DNA from: Sulfuritalea sp.
GTDB lineage: Bacteria > Pseudomonadota > Gammaproteobacteria > Burkholderiales > Rhodocyclaceae
Length of the DNA stretch: 64,000 nucleotides
Reading direction: 5' to 3'
NCBI GenBank assembly: GCA_016716965.1
Contig: JADJUP010000030.1
Location: 62,001 to 126,000, forward strand
Below, piece by piece: positions 25,098 through 32,903 of the stretch. The translations under genes and the position numbers were made by a program. The notes beneath the pieces are model-generated. The model saw nothing but the letters and a program-made list of their open reading frames with translations. It had not been told where the DNA came from and did not search any database. Within the stretch, counting starts at the first letter, position 1; every line of letters begins with the position of its first letter.

Positions 25098-25999
25098 ATG
25101 GCTAAGAAAGAATACGCGTTCTACCCCGGCTGCTCATCGCAGCTCAAGGCCTCGGCGTCGAATTACCTGGTATCGACCAATTCGATATGCAAGACGCTAG
25201 ACATCAAGCTGACCGAGATTCCCGGACTGGAACTGCTGCGGCGCGTCCGGTCGGTTACTGCGAAGGCGGAGAACTGCCGCGCATCGCCATCAACGCGCGC
25301 AACTTCGCGCAGGCCGAGACCCACCTGCCCGGTCAGGATATCGTCGCCACCTGCGCCGCCTGCTGGCTCAGCGCGCGCGAATCCAAGGAGCGGCTGGACG
25401 GCTCGGCCCAGTTGTTGAAGGAAACCAACGAAGCCCTGGCCGCCGCCGGCCTGCATTACAACGGCGGCGCCAACGTCCGCCACATGGTGGAAGTCCTGAT
25501 CGAGGACTTCGGCTACGACGGCCTCAAGGCGCCGATGAAGAAGTCGCTGGAAGGCCTCAAGATTGCCGGCTACGTCGGCTGCCAGACCAACCGTCCCTTC
25601 GGAATCGATGGAGAATCCTTCGAAAACCCGATGTACCTCGACAAGATGGTCGAGACCCTGGGCGGCGAAGCGCTGTCCAAGTACGAGCAGAAGGTGACCT
25701 GCTGCGGCGGCGCGCTGGCCTTTTCCGAACCGGAAAAGAGCCAGAAGCAGATCCGCGACATCGTCGAATCCGCCTACGACCACGGCGCCGAAATGATCGT
25801 CACGCCCTGCCCTCTATGCCAGGCCAACGTCGAGGTCTACCAGTCGGAGATCAACAAGAAACAGGGCACCAAGTTCAACATGCCCGTCGTCTATTACTCG
25901 CAGCTGATGACCGTCGCCTACGGCGGCTCGGCCAAGGACGCGGCGCTGGACGGCCAGCTGATCCGCGCCGAGAAGCTGGAAAAGATCGCCGGCAAGTAA
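25098..25999 (+). pseudogene. hdrB: HdrB-like CCG-domain subunit, frame broken by two single-base insertions
   Basis: The start frame gives MAKKEYAFYPGCSSQLKASA up to LDIKLTEIP at about 25217, then derails. Removing one G from CCCGGACTGG (about 25220) restores DWNCCGAS, the first CCG motif. Removing one G from TCCGGTCGG (about 25241) restores VGYCEGGELPRIA, and the frame then runs to 25999 with the second motif KVTCCGGALAFSEPEKSQ and YVGCQTNRPFG. The two frames differ by exactly two bases, as expected. The restored protein of about 300 residues would bind the HdrB-type cluster and complete the QmoAB-HdrCB complex. Everything else is intact, so a sequence error is as likely as real loss. Confidence 0.8.
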
Positions 26000-26016
26000 G
26001 CCGGCGAACTCCAAAG

Positions 26017-26065
26017 AGTCGGCGCTGGTGGTACGGCGAATATCGCCGTACCACCAGCGCCGACT
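26017..26065. terminator. Perfect 23-bp hairpin, bidirectional terminator built from two dispersed repeats
   Basis: AGTCGGCGCTGGTGGTACGG (CGA) is followed after ATA by its exact reverse complement, then CTTTCTTTC on the right. It lies between the converging hdrB and ykgJ-like genes. Each arm is a copy of the dispersed repeat found elsewhere in the window. Confidence 0.8.
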
Positions 26066-26081
26066 TTCTTTCAGGGGTGCT

Positions 26082-26981
26082 TCAGTCGAAGCCTTCGTCG
26101 GCCCCTGTGTCGTTCTCGGCTTCCAGGGCGCGCTTCTTGGCCGCCTCGCGCTCCTCGATCAGGCGCTTTTCCTGCACCTTGACCAGGCGTTCCTGCGCCG
26201 CCTCGGCATTCAGCGCGATGCTCTCCTCGCCGAACATCACCTGACGCAGGAAGCGGAAAGCGAACTGCAGCAGGGCGGCATCGTCGGTCGCGAACGACTC
26301 GCGCTCCTCCGGCTTCAATTCGAACAACTTGTTGAAGGACTCGGCGAAGACGAACTCGCGGAAGCGATCGATGTCGTAGCAGGCCATGAAAAACAGCTGG
26401 CGGCTGCGCAAGGTGGGCTTGCCGATGGTGGGGCCGGAGGACTTCTTCTTCAGCACCAGTTGGCGCCAGCCGCGCGCCAGATCGTCGTACTCCACGAGCC
26501 CCTGTTCCTTGCGATAGTCGGCGATGGTGACAGGGCGCTTCTCGTAGTGGCCCTTGCAGTGGTCTTCCTTGACGATCGCGTAGGAGTCGCGATCCACATA
26601 TTCGTCCTGCTTGCGCATCGACAGCAGCGCCACCGGATAGTAGCGGCAGGCGGTCGGCCGGTCGGTATAGATGTCGCAGCCTTCCGGCTTCATGAAGCGG
26701 CAGGCGCTGCCGCCCTCGATGGGACGGAACTTGATGCCGGCGATGCCGTCCTTTTCCATCTCGTAGGGCACCGTGTAGTCCTTGAGGAACTCGGTGGAGG
26801 TGATGCCCAGCCGCGTCTTCATGCGCAGCACGTCATAGGGCGTCAGCGAGATGTCGATGTTGGAACAGCAGGCGTTCCAGCAGCCTATGCCCTTGTGGCA
26901 GGAGAACTCGATGACATGGGTTTCAGCCACCATGGTGGGAACCACCGGGCTGTTGGGGAAAGGAATATCTGGCTGGGACAT
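26082..26981 (-). CDS. YkgJ-family cysteine-cluster protein
   Basis: 299 residues. IEFSCHKGIGCWNACCSNIDISLTPYD holds the clustered cysteines, and ACRFMKPEGCDIYTDRPTACRYYPVA completes the CxxxxxxC...C set of the YkgJ/UPF0153 (Fe-S or zinc) family. A long charged C-terminal helix follows (ERLVKVQEKRLIEEREAAKK). Function is not established. Its position between hdrB and aprA, converging on the former and upstream of nothing on its own strand, suggests but does not prove a role with the Apr/Qmo machinery, such as cluster handling. Confidence 0.8.
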   Translation of the reverse strand: MSQPDIPFPNSPVVPTMVAETHVIEFSCHKGIGCWNACCSNIDISLTPYDVLRMKTRLGITSTEFLKDYTVPYEMEKDGIAGIKFRPIEGGSACRFMKPEGCDIYTDRPTACRYYPVALLSMRKQDEYVDRDSYAIVKEDHCKGHYEKRPVTIADYRKEQGLVEYDDLARGWRQLVLKKKSSGPTIGKPTLRSRQLFFMACYDIDRFREFVFAESFNKLFELKPEERESFATDDAALLQFAFRFLRQVMFGEESIALNAEAAQERLVKVQEKRLIEEREAAKKRALEAENDTGADEGFD

Positions 26982-27017
26982 GGTCTCGGGATCGAAATTC
27001 AGGAATCGGAAAGAAAC

Positions 27018-27047
27018 AGGCCGGGAGCCTTTCGGCTTCCGGCCTGA
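27018..27047 (-). terminator. Terminator after aprA
   Basis: CAGGCCGGAAGCC pairs with GGCTCCCGGCCTG (one mismatch) around GAAA and is followed on the minus strand by TTTCTTT. It lies directly past the aprA stop and ends the sat-aprB-aprA transcript. Confidence 0.75.
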
Positions 27048-27067
27048 ATAGTACCCTTAGACCGCGC

Positions 27068-29095
27068 TTAGTGCGGCGCCGCGGCCTTGAACAGCTTCGA
27101 CTTGTCCACCAGATCGACATGCTTGCGCTTGAAGCAGGTCCACTTCTTGGTGTTCTTGTCGTAGATCGAGTTCACGAAGCAGTGCCAGTTCTTCTCGTCG
27201 ACGAAGTTCTTGTCGGTGCGATAGTAGAAGCCGGGGTAACGGCTTTCTTCGCGGAACTGGATGTGCTTCATGTGGGCTTCGGCGGTCAGGATGCGATGGT
27301 AGTTTTCCCAGGCGCGCAGCAGCTCGTGCAGGTCCTTGGCACGCAGCTTCTTCGAGTCTTCCTTCAGCATCTCCAGCTTCTCTTCCGCAACGGCCAACAT
27401 CTTGTCGTTGGTGTTGTAGTAGGTGGCGACGCCGGCGACGTACTCGTCCATGATCTTCTGCAAGCGCATCTGCAGCATCTTGGGCGTGATGTAGTTGGGG
27501 TTGACGTCGATCGCGGTGCTGTAGTCCTTGAACTCGAGGAAAGTGCGGACCGGCTGGTAGATCTGGGCCACGAGATCCTCGGCGGAGGTATCGAGCTCGA
27601 CCTTCCAGTCGGCATTGTCCAGCGCGTATTTGACCATGGCCTTGGCAGCCAGGCGGCCTTCGGTGTGCGAACCGGACGAGAACTTGTGGCCGGAGGCGCC
27701 CACGCCGTCACCGGCGGTGAACAGGCCCTTGACCGTGGTCATCGAGCGGTAGCCCCAGTTCCAGCCCTTCGGCAGGTGCGCGGGAATGCCTTCGTACTCT
27801 TCCGTGGTCGGCGCGCCGACGTCGGTCGGGCCCGAAACCCAGATGCCGCAGCAGCCGGAGTGCGAACCCAGCAGGTAGGGCTCGGTCGGCATCAGCTCGG
27901 AATTCTTCTCGCGCGGATCGACGTTCTCGCCGACCCAGATGCCGCACTGGCCGATACACATGTCGAGGAAGTCTTCCCAGGCTTCGGCTTCGAGGTGCTT
28001 CACTTCCTTCGGCGTCAGGGTCTCGGCCAGCTTGGCCAGGGCGGCGACGGTGTCCATGTAGATCGGGCCGCGACCTTCCTTCATTTCCTTCAGCATCAGG
28101 TGGTTGCGCAGGCAGGACGCGGGAACGGCAGCCTGCCCGTAGGGCGGGTAATCGTTCAGCATTTCCTTGTTCTTGACCATGTAGTCTTCGCCGTAGGCGT
28201 TGGTGGCCTTGGCCTTGAACAACAGGAACCACGCACCGACCGGGCCGTAACCGTCCTTGAAGCGGGCCGGCACGAAGCGGTTTTCCATCATGGTCATCTC
28301 GGCGCCGGCTTCGGCGGCCATGGCGTAGGTCGAACCGGCATTCCACACCGGGTACCAGGCGCGGCCCGAACCTTCGCCCACCGAACGCGGACGGAACAGG
28401 TTGACGCAACCGCCGGCAGCCAGCATCACGGCCTTGGCCTTGTACACATACACCTTGTTCTCGCGAACCGAGAAGCCGACAGCGCCGGCGATGCGCGACG
28501 GGTCGTTCTTGTCGTTCACCAGCTTGACGATGAACACGCGCTCCTGGATGCGATCCAGGCCCAGCGCCTTCTTCGCGGCTTCGGCGACGATCCACTTGTA
28601 GGATTCGCCGTTGATCATGATCTGCCACTTGCCCGAACGCACCGGCTGGCCGCCATCCTTCAGGGCCGGCAGGCCTTCCTTCTGCGCCTCGGCGCCGTCG
28701 TGGCGAACGCCTTCGGCGTCGGTCTTCCAGATCGGCAGGCCCCACTCCTCGAACAGGTGCACGGAGTCATCGACGTTGCGGCCGAGGTCGTAGGCCAGGT
28801 CGTCGCGGGTGATGCCCATCAGGTCGTTGGAGACCATGCGCGCGTAGTCGGCGGGATCCTGCTTGTCGCCGATGTAGGTGTTGATCGCGGACAGGCCCTG
28901 GGCCACGGCGCCGGAGCGGTCCATGGCAGCCTTGTCCACCAGCTTGATCTTGAGCTCTTTGCCCGTTTCGGCCTTGACGGCCTCGGCCCAGCGCATCATT
29001 TCGTATGCCGTACCGCAGCAGGCCATGCCGCCGCCGATCAGCAGGATGTCCAGTTCTTCCTGGACGACTTCGGGTGCTTCAAATGTTCCAGCCAT
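27068..29095 (-). CDS. aprA: Adenylylsulfate reductase alpha subunit
   Basis: 675 residues. The flavoprotein head LDILLIGGGMACCGTAYEMM binds FAD, and KAAMDRSGAVAQGLSAINTY is the AprA-type FAD/substrate region. PRSVGEGSGRAWYPVWNAGS and SHSGCCGIWVSGPTDVGAPT are strongly family-specific, and the C-terminal FKRKHVDLVDKSKLFKAAAPH closes the protein. In sulfur oxidisers the enzyme joins sulfite and AMP to form APS and releases two electrons. Cytoplasmic heterodimer with AprB, whose gene lies 22 bp upstream. The start has GAGGAAAGAAAA before it. Confidence 0.97.
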   Translation of the reverse strand: MAGTFEAPEVVQEELDILLIGGGMACCGTAYEMMRWAEAVKAETGKELKIKLVDKAAMDRSGAVAQGLSAINTYIGDKQDPADYARMVSNDLMGITRDDLAYDLGRNVDDSVHLFEEWGLPIWKTDAEGVRHDGAEAQKEGLPALKDGGQPVRSGKWQIMINGESYKWIVAEAAKKALGLDRIQERVFIVKLVNDKNDPSRIAGAVGFSVRENKVYVYKAKAVMLAAGGCVNLFRPRSVGEGSGRAWYPVWNAGSTYAMAAEAGAEMTMMENRFVPARFKDGYGPVGAWFLLFKAKATNAYGEDYMVKNKEMLNDYPPYGQAAVPASCLRNHLMLKEMKEGRGPIYMDTVAALAKLAETLTPKEVKHLEAEAWEDFLDMCIGQCGIWVGENVDPREKNSELMPTEPYLLGSHSGCCGIWVSGPTDVGAPTTEEYEGIPAHLPKGWNWGYRSMTTVKGLFTAGDGVGASGHKFSSGSHTEGRLAAKAMVKYALDNADWKVELDTSAEDLVAQIYQPVRTFLEFKDYSTAIDVNPNYITPKMLQMRLQKIMDEYVAGVATYYNTNDKMLAVAEEKLEMLKEDSKKLRAKDLHELLRAWENYHRILTAEAHMKHIQFREESRYPGFYYRTDKNFVDEKNWHCFVNSIYDKNTKKWTCFKRKHVDLVDKSKLFKAAAPH

Positions 29096-29117
29096 TTTTC
29101 TTTCCTCGATTGGTCGA

Positions 29118-29591
29118 TTACTTGCGGATCAGTTCGGCAGGGTTGCCGGCGCGGAAACCACCCATGACGGCGCGGGTGAACACGCCATCGGCGGTGATCT
29201 CGGACATCTTGGGCATCGGCTTGCCGCCGTAAGGATCGATCGAACCTTCGGCCGTGGTGCGGATCGGGAACTTGAAGCGCTTCAGCGTGCCATTGCGGAA
29301 CTTGATGGTCCACATGATCGAATCGGAACCGCGCATCGGCTGCACCGAGCCGCCCAGCGGCACGATGTCTGCATAGTGGCGAACTTCGATCGCGCCTTGC
29401 GGGCAGATCTTGACGCAGGAGTAGCACTCCCAGCACTGCTCCGGCTCCTGGTTGAAGGCCTTCATGGCATGGCCGGTTTCGGAACCGTCCTTGTCGAGCT
29501 TCATCAGGTTGTGCGGGCAAATGTACATGCAGGCAGTCTTGTCCTGCCCCTTGCAGCCGTCGCACTTCTCGGTACGAACAAAGGTTGGCAT
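29118..29591 (-). CDS. aprB: Adenylylsulfate reductase beta subunit
   Basis: 157 residues. CDGCKGQDKTACMYICPHNLM and CWECYSCVKICPQGAIEVR carry the cysteines of the two [4Fe-4S] clusters that pass electrons to or from AprA. The C-terminal tail (about residues 100-157) wraps AprA in known structures and is present here at full length. It lies between sat and aprA on the same strand. An electron route through QmoAB-HdrCB is expected, as no aprM-like membrane gene is found next to it. Confidence 0.96.
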   Translation of the reverse strand: MPTFVRTEKCDGCKGQDKTACMYICPHNLMKLDKDGSETGHAMKAFNQEPEQCWECYSCVKICPQGAIEVRHYADIVPLGGSVQPMRGSDSIMWTIKFRNGTLKRFKFPIRTTAEGSIDPYGGKPMPKMSEITADGVFTRAVMGGFRAGNPAELIRK

Positions 29592-29667
29592 TTGTTTTCT
29601 ACTCCTTGGTTGCGGTGTGGATCATCAAAAAAAGCACTGGGAAAAACGTGCGACTCTGTTACCTGAA

Positions 29668-30882
29668 TCAGCGGGCTGAATGCCCGGACAGCTTGACTTC
29701 GACCTTTTCATGCTCGGCCAGGCTCGCGTAGTAGGCGCGCAAGACTTCGAGCACTTCGGGACGGGAAAACTCGGCCGGCACCTCGCCGCCCTCGGACAAC
29801 ATCTTGCGCAGCTTGGTGCCGGACAGCAGCAGGCGGTCCGCCTCACCGTGCGGGCAGGTGCGGGCCGACGCCATGCCGCCGCACTTGTAGCACCAGAAGG
29901 TCCAGTCGATCTTCAGGGCCTGGGTTTCCAGCGCGCCCTTGGGCAGTTCGTCGAAGATGTGGTGGGCATCGAAGGGGCCGTAATAGCTGCCGACGCCGGC
30001 GTGGTCGCGACCGACGATCAGGTGCGAGCAGCCGTAGTTCTGGCGGAACAGCGCGTGCAGCAGCGCCTCGCGCGGACCGGCGTAACGCATGTCGAGCGGG
30101 TAGCCAGCCTGGATCACGGTCTTCTTGACGAAGTAGTTGTCGATCAGGGTGCCGATCGCCTCCGAGCGGACATCGGCGGGAATGTCGCCCGGCTTCAGGT
30201 TGCCGAGCAGCGAGTGGATCAGCACGCCGTCGCAGGTTTCGATCGCCACCTTGGCCAGGTACTCGTGCGAGCGGTGCATCGGGTTGCGCGTCTGGAACGC
30301 CGCCACCTTGCTCCAGCCGTAGGATTCGAACAGGGCGCGGGTTTCCTTGGGCGACATCAGCAGTTCGCCGTAGGTCTCCGGGAAGCCGCCCAGCGAGAGC
30401 ACCTTGATCGGGCCGGCGAGGTTGATGTCGCCCTGCTCCATGACCATCTTGACGCCGGGGTGCTCCATGTCGACGGTCTTGAACACCGTAGCGCACTCAT
30501 GCGCCTTGTCGATCGCGTACTTCTCGGTCACCTTCATGGTGGCCAGTATCGAGCCATCGTCGGGATCGACCAGCGCCACATCGCCGGCGACCTTGATGCC
30601 CTCGGCGGTAGCCTTGTCGGTCGACAGCGTGATCGGGATCGGCCAGAACAGGCCGGAGGCCATCTTCATGCCGTCGCACACGCCCTGCCAGTCGGCGTGG
30701 GTCATGAAACCGTCGAGCGGAGTGAAGCCGCCCTGGCCCATCATGACGATGTCGCCCTTTTCGCGCGAACTGACCTTGACCCTGGGCAGGGATGCGGCAC
30801 GTGCAAGTTCCGCCTTGAGCGCCTCGCCTTCGAGCAACAAGGGTCGCAGACTGCCGCCACCGTGCGGATTGACCAACGCCAT
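29668..30882 (-). CDS. sat: Sulfate adenylyltransferase (ATP sulfurylase), dissimilatory type
   Basis: 404 residues. AAFQTRNPMHRSHEYL is the QxRNPxHxxHE active-site motif and LIVGRDHAGVGSYYG the second signature. A CYKCGGMASARTCPHG zinc/Cys block and SGTKLRKMLSEG complete the single-domain homo-oligomeric Sat. In sulfur oxidation it works in reverse, making ATP and sulfate from APS and pyrophosphate. Start MALVNPHGG at 30882 has GAGGAGGCTCGGC before it; the frame is open five codons further up. First gene of sat-aprB-aprA, with the palindromic box 88 bp upstream. Confidence 0.96.
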   Translation of the reverse strand: MALVNPHGGGSLRPLLLEGEALKAELARAASLPRVKVSSREKGDIVMMGQGGFTPLDGFMTHADWQGVCDGMKMASGLFWPIPITLSTDKATAEGIKVAGDVALVDPDDGSILATMKVTEKYAIDKAHECATVFKTVDMEHPGVKMVMEQGDINLAGPIKVLSLGGFPETYGELLMSPKETRALFESYGWSKVAAFQTRNPMHRSHEYLAKVAIETCDGVLIHSLLGNLKPGDIPADVRSEAIGTLIDNYFVKKTVIQAGYPLDMRYAGPREALLHALFRQNYGCSHLIVGRDHAGVGSYYGPFDAHHIFDELPKGALETQALKIDWTFWCYKCGGMASARTCPHGEADRLLLSGTKLRKMLSEGGEVPAEFSRPEVLEVLRAYYASLAEHEKVEVKLSGHSAR

Positions 30883-30956
30883 GCCGAGCCTCCTCAATGT
30901 GTGGTTATTCTTCGAAGGCAGGAGGTTAACAATTTTCCCCCTCGTGCGCCAATGCG

Positions 30957-30983
30957 ATTATTTCTATTTGGCGATAAGCGATT
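30957..30983. promoter_or_regulatory. Palindromic operator-like site upstream of sat-aprBA
   Basis: TATTTCTATTTGGCGATAAG: CTAT-TTGGCG-ATAA inside the wider TTAT-N12-ATAA dyad. It shares TTTCTATTT and GATAAGC with the soeA site. It also lies 93 bp before the + strand gene rfbF. Confidence 0.5.
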
Positions 30984-31062
30984 GTTTGGATTTCCTCGAA
31001 AGGTCCTTATAGGTGGCTCTGTTAAGATTCGCTCAGCGTCTCCAGGAGCCTTTCCGCCCTCT

Positions 31063-31830
31063 ATGAAAGCTGTGATCCTTGCCGGCGGCCTGGGCACACG
31101 CCTGGCCGAGGAAACCGTGCTGCGCCCCAAGCCGATGGTCGAAATCGGAAGCAAGCCCATCCTCTGGCACATCATGAAGGGCTACGCCCATTTCGGCATC
31201 ACCGATTTCGTGATCTGCCTCGGCTACCGCGGCTACATGGTCAAGGAATATTTCGCCAATCTGGCCCTGCACACCGCCGACGTGACGGTCAGGCTGGGTG
31301 AAAACCGCGTCGACCTGCACCAGAACCAGTCCGAACCGTGGAACATCGAACTGATCGATACCGGCGAACGTTCGAACACGGGCGGTCGCCTGCGCCGCAT
31401 CCGCCATCTGGTCGAGGACGGCGACTTCTGCATGACCTACGGCGACGGCGTCGCGGACGTCGACATCGGCACGTTGGTCGCCTTTCATCGCGAGGAAGGC
31501 TGCCAGGCCACGGTTACCGCCGTGCGCCCGCCGGCGCGCTTCGGCCGCCTCGACCTCGACGGGCGGCGCGCCCGAGGCTTCCAGGAAAAGCCGCGTGGAG
31601 ACGGTGACTGGATCAACGGCGGCTTTTTCGTGCTGTCCCCTGCTGCGCTGGACATGATCGACGGCGACGATACGCAATGGGAAACCACGCCGATGCAGCG
31701 CCTGGCTGCGGCCGGCCAGTTGGCGGCCTACCGCCATGACGGCTTCTGGCAACCGATGGACACCCTGCGCGACAAGAATTTGCTGGAGGAACTCTGGGCT
31801 CGCGGACAGGCGCCTTGGAAACGATGGTGA
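31063..31830 (+). CDS. rfbF: Glucose-1-phosphate cytidylyltransferase
   Basis: 255 residues. MKAVILAGGLGTRLAEETVLRPKPMVEIG is the nucleotidyltransferase signature of this family, and TYGDGVADVDIG carries the metal-binding Asp. INGGFFVLSP and FWQPMDTLRDKNLLEELWARG complete it. It makes CDP-glucose from CTP and glucose-1-phosphate, the first step toward CDP-3,6-dideoxyhexoses of O-antigen or capsule. First gene of the + strand glycan cluster; its stop overlaps the rfbG start region. Confidence 0.94.
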   Translation: MKAVILAGGLGTRLAEETVLRPKPMVEIGSKPILWHIMKGYAHFGITDFVICLGYRGYMVKEYFANLALHTADVTVRLGENRVDLHQNQSEPWNIELIDTGERSNTGGRLRRIRHLVEDGDFCMTYGDGVADVDIGTLVAFHREEGCQATVTAVRPPARFGRLDLDGRRARGFQEKPRGDGDWINGGFFVLSPAALDMIDGDDTQWETTPMQRLAAAGQLAAYRHDGFWQPMDTLRDKNLLEELWARGQAPWKRW

Positions 31831-32903
31831 TGAACCCGGGTTTCTGGAAAGGCCGCAAGGTCTTCCTCACCGGCCATACCGGTTTCAAGGGTAGTTGGCT
31901 GGCGCTCTGGCTGCGGAAAGTCGGCGCTGACGTCACGGCGTTCTCGCTCGATCCGCCCACACTGCCCAACCTGTTCGAAGCAGCGAACGTCGCCGACGGC
32001 ATCACCTCCATCCATGGCGACATCCGCGATCACGCCGCGCTTGATGCCGCGCTGCAAGCCAGCGGCGCCAGCATCGTCTTCCATCTCGCCGCCCAGGCCA
32101 TCGTCGCCGACGGCTATCGATATGCCCGCGACACCTTCGCCACCAACGTGATGGGCACCGTCAACCTGCTGGACGCGATTCGCAACAGTCCGCCCGTCAA
32201 AGCAGGAGTGATCGTCACCAGCGACAAATGCTATGCGCCGGCGCAGGGCGGCAAAGTGTTGCGCGAAACCGATCCGCTCGGCGGCAGCGACCCTTACAGC
32301 GCCAGCAAGAGTTGCGCCGAGATCGCCGTGGCGGCGTGGCGGGCATCCTTTTTCGATGGCGACGGCGCGCCACGCATCGCCACGGCCCGCGCCGGAAACG
32401 TCATCGGCGGCGGCGACTGGTCGACGCACCGCCTGCTGCCTGACATCGTGCGCGCCTTTGGCTCCGGCCAGACGCTCGCCCTGCGCATGCCGCAGGCCGT
32501 TCGCCCCTGGCAGCATGTACTCGAAGCACTGGCCGGCTATCTGTTGCTGGCAGAACGGCTGTGCGACAACGACGGTGCGCGACATGCCCGCGGCTGGAAT
32601 TTCGGTCCAGCCGCAGTCGACCACCTGACGGTCGGCGACGTCGCTCAACGCTGTGCAGACCTGTGGGGCGACGGTGCCCGCATAGAGACTGCCGCGGCAA
32701 ACTTCCAGAAGGAATCCACTACCTTGCAAATCGACGCAGGCGACGCGCGCAAACTCCTGGGCTGGCGTCCGCACTGGGATGCCGACCAGGCCCTGCGGCA
32801 GACGCTCGCCTGGTATCGCCGGTGGCTGGAAAACCCGGGCGACGTCGCCGGTATCACCAGAATGACGCTGAAGCAGATCGACGACTACACTGCAAGTCCA
32901 TGA
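31824..32903 (+). CDS. rfbG: CDP-glucose 4,6-dehydratase
   Basis: 359 residues from ATG 31824, which has GGAAACG before it; TTG 31815 and ATG 31830 are in-frame alternatives. The SDR nucleotide motif is VFLTGHTGFKGSWLALWL, the catalytic block is TSDKCYAP with PYSASKSCAE (YxxxK), and GNVIGGGDWSTHRLLPDIVRA and RPWQHVLEALAGY are family-specific. It converts CDP-glucose to CDP-4-keto-6-deoxyglucose. The stop overlaps the rfbH start (ATGA). The codons for KVGADVTA partly match the dispersed repeat at 31917-31942. Confidence 0.94.
   Translation: MVMNPGFWKGRKVFLTGHTGFKGSWLALWLRKVGADVTAFSLDPPTLPNLFEAANVADGITSIHGDIRDHAALDAALQASGASIVFHLAAQAIVADGYRYARDTFATNVMGTVNLLDAIRNSPPVKAGVIVTSDKCYAPAQGGKVLRETDPLGGSDPYSASKSCAEIAVAAWRASFFDGDGAPRIATARAGNVIGGGDWSTHRLLPDIVRAFGSGQTLALRMPQAVRPWQHVLEALAGYLLLAERLCDNDGARHARGWNFGPAAVDHLTVGDVAQRCADLWGDGARIETAAANFQKESTTLQIDAGDARKLLGWRPHWDADQALRQTLAWYRRWLENPGDVAGITRMTLKQIDDYTASP

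Noticed and set aside
29680..31062. Long + strand open frame running into rfbF
   Set aside because: The part before 31063 is the reverse phase of sat; the cytidylyltransferase begins at MKAVILAGG.
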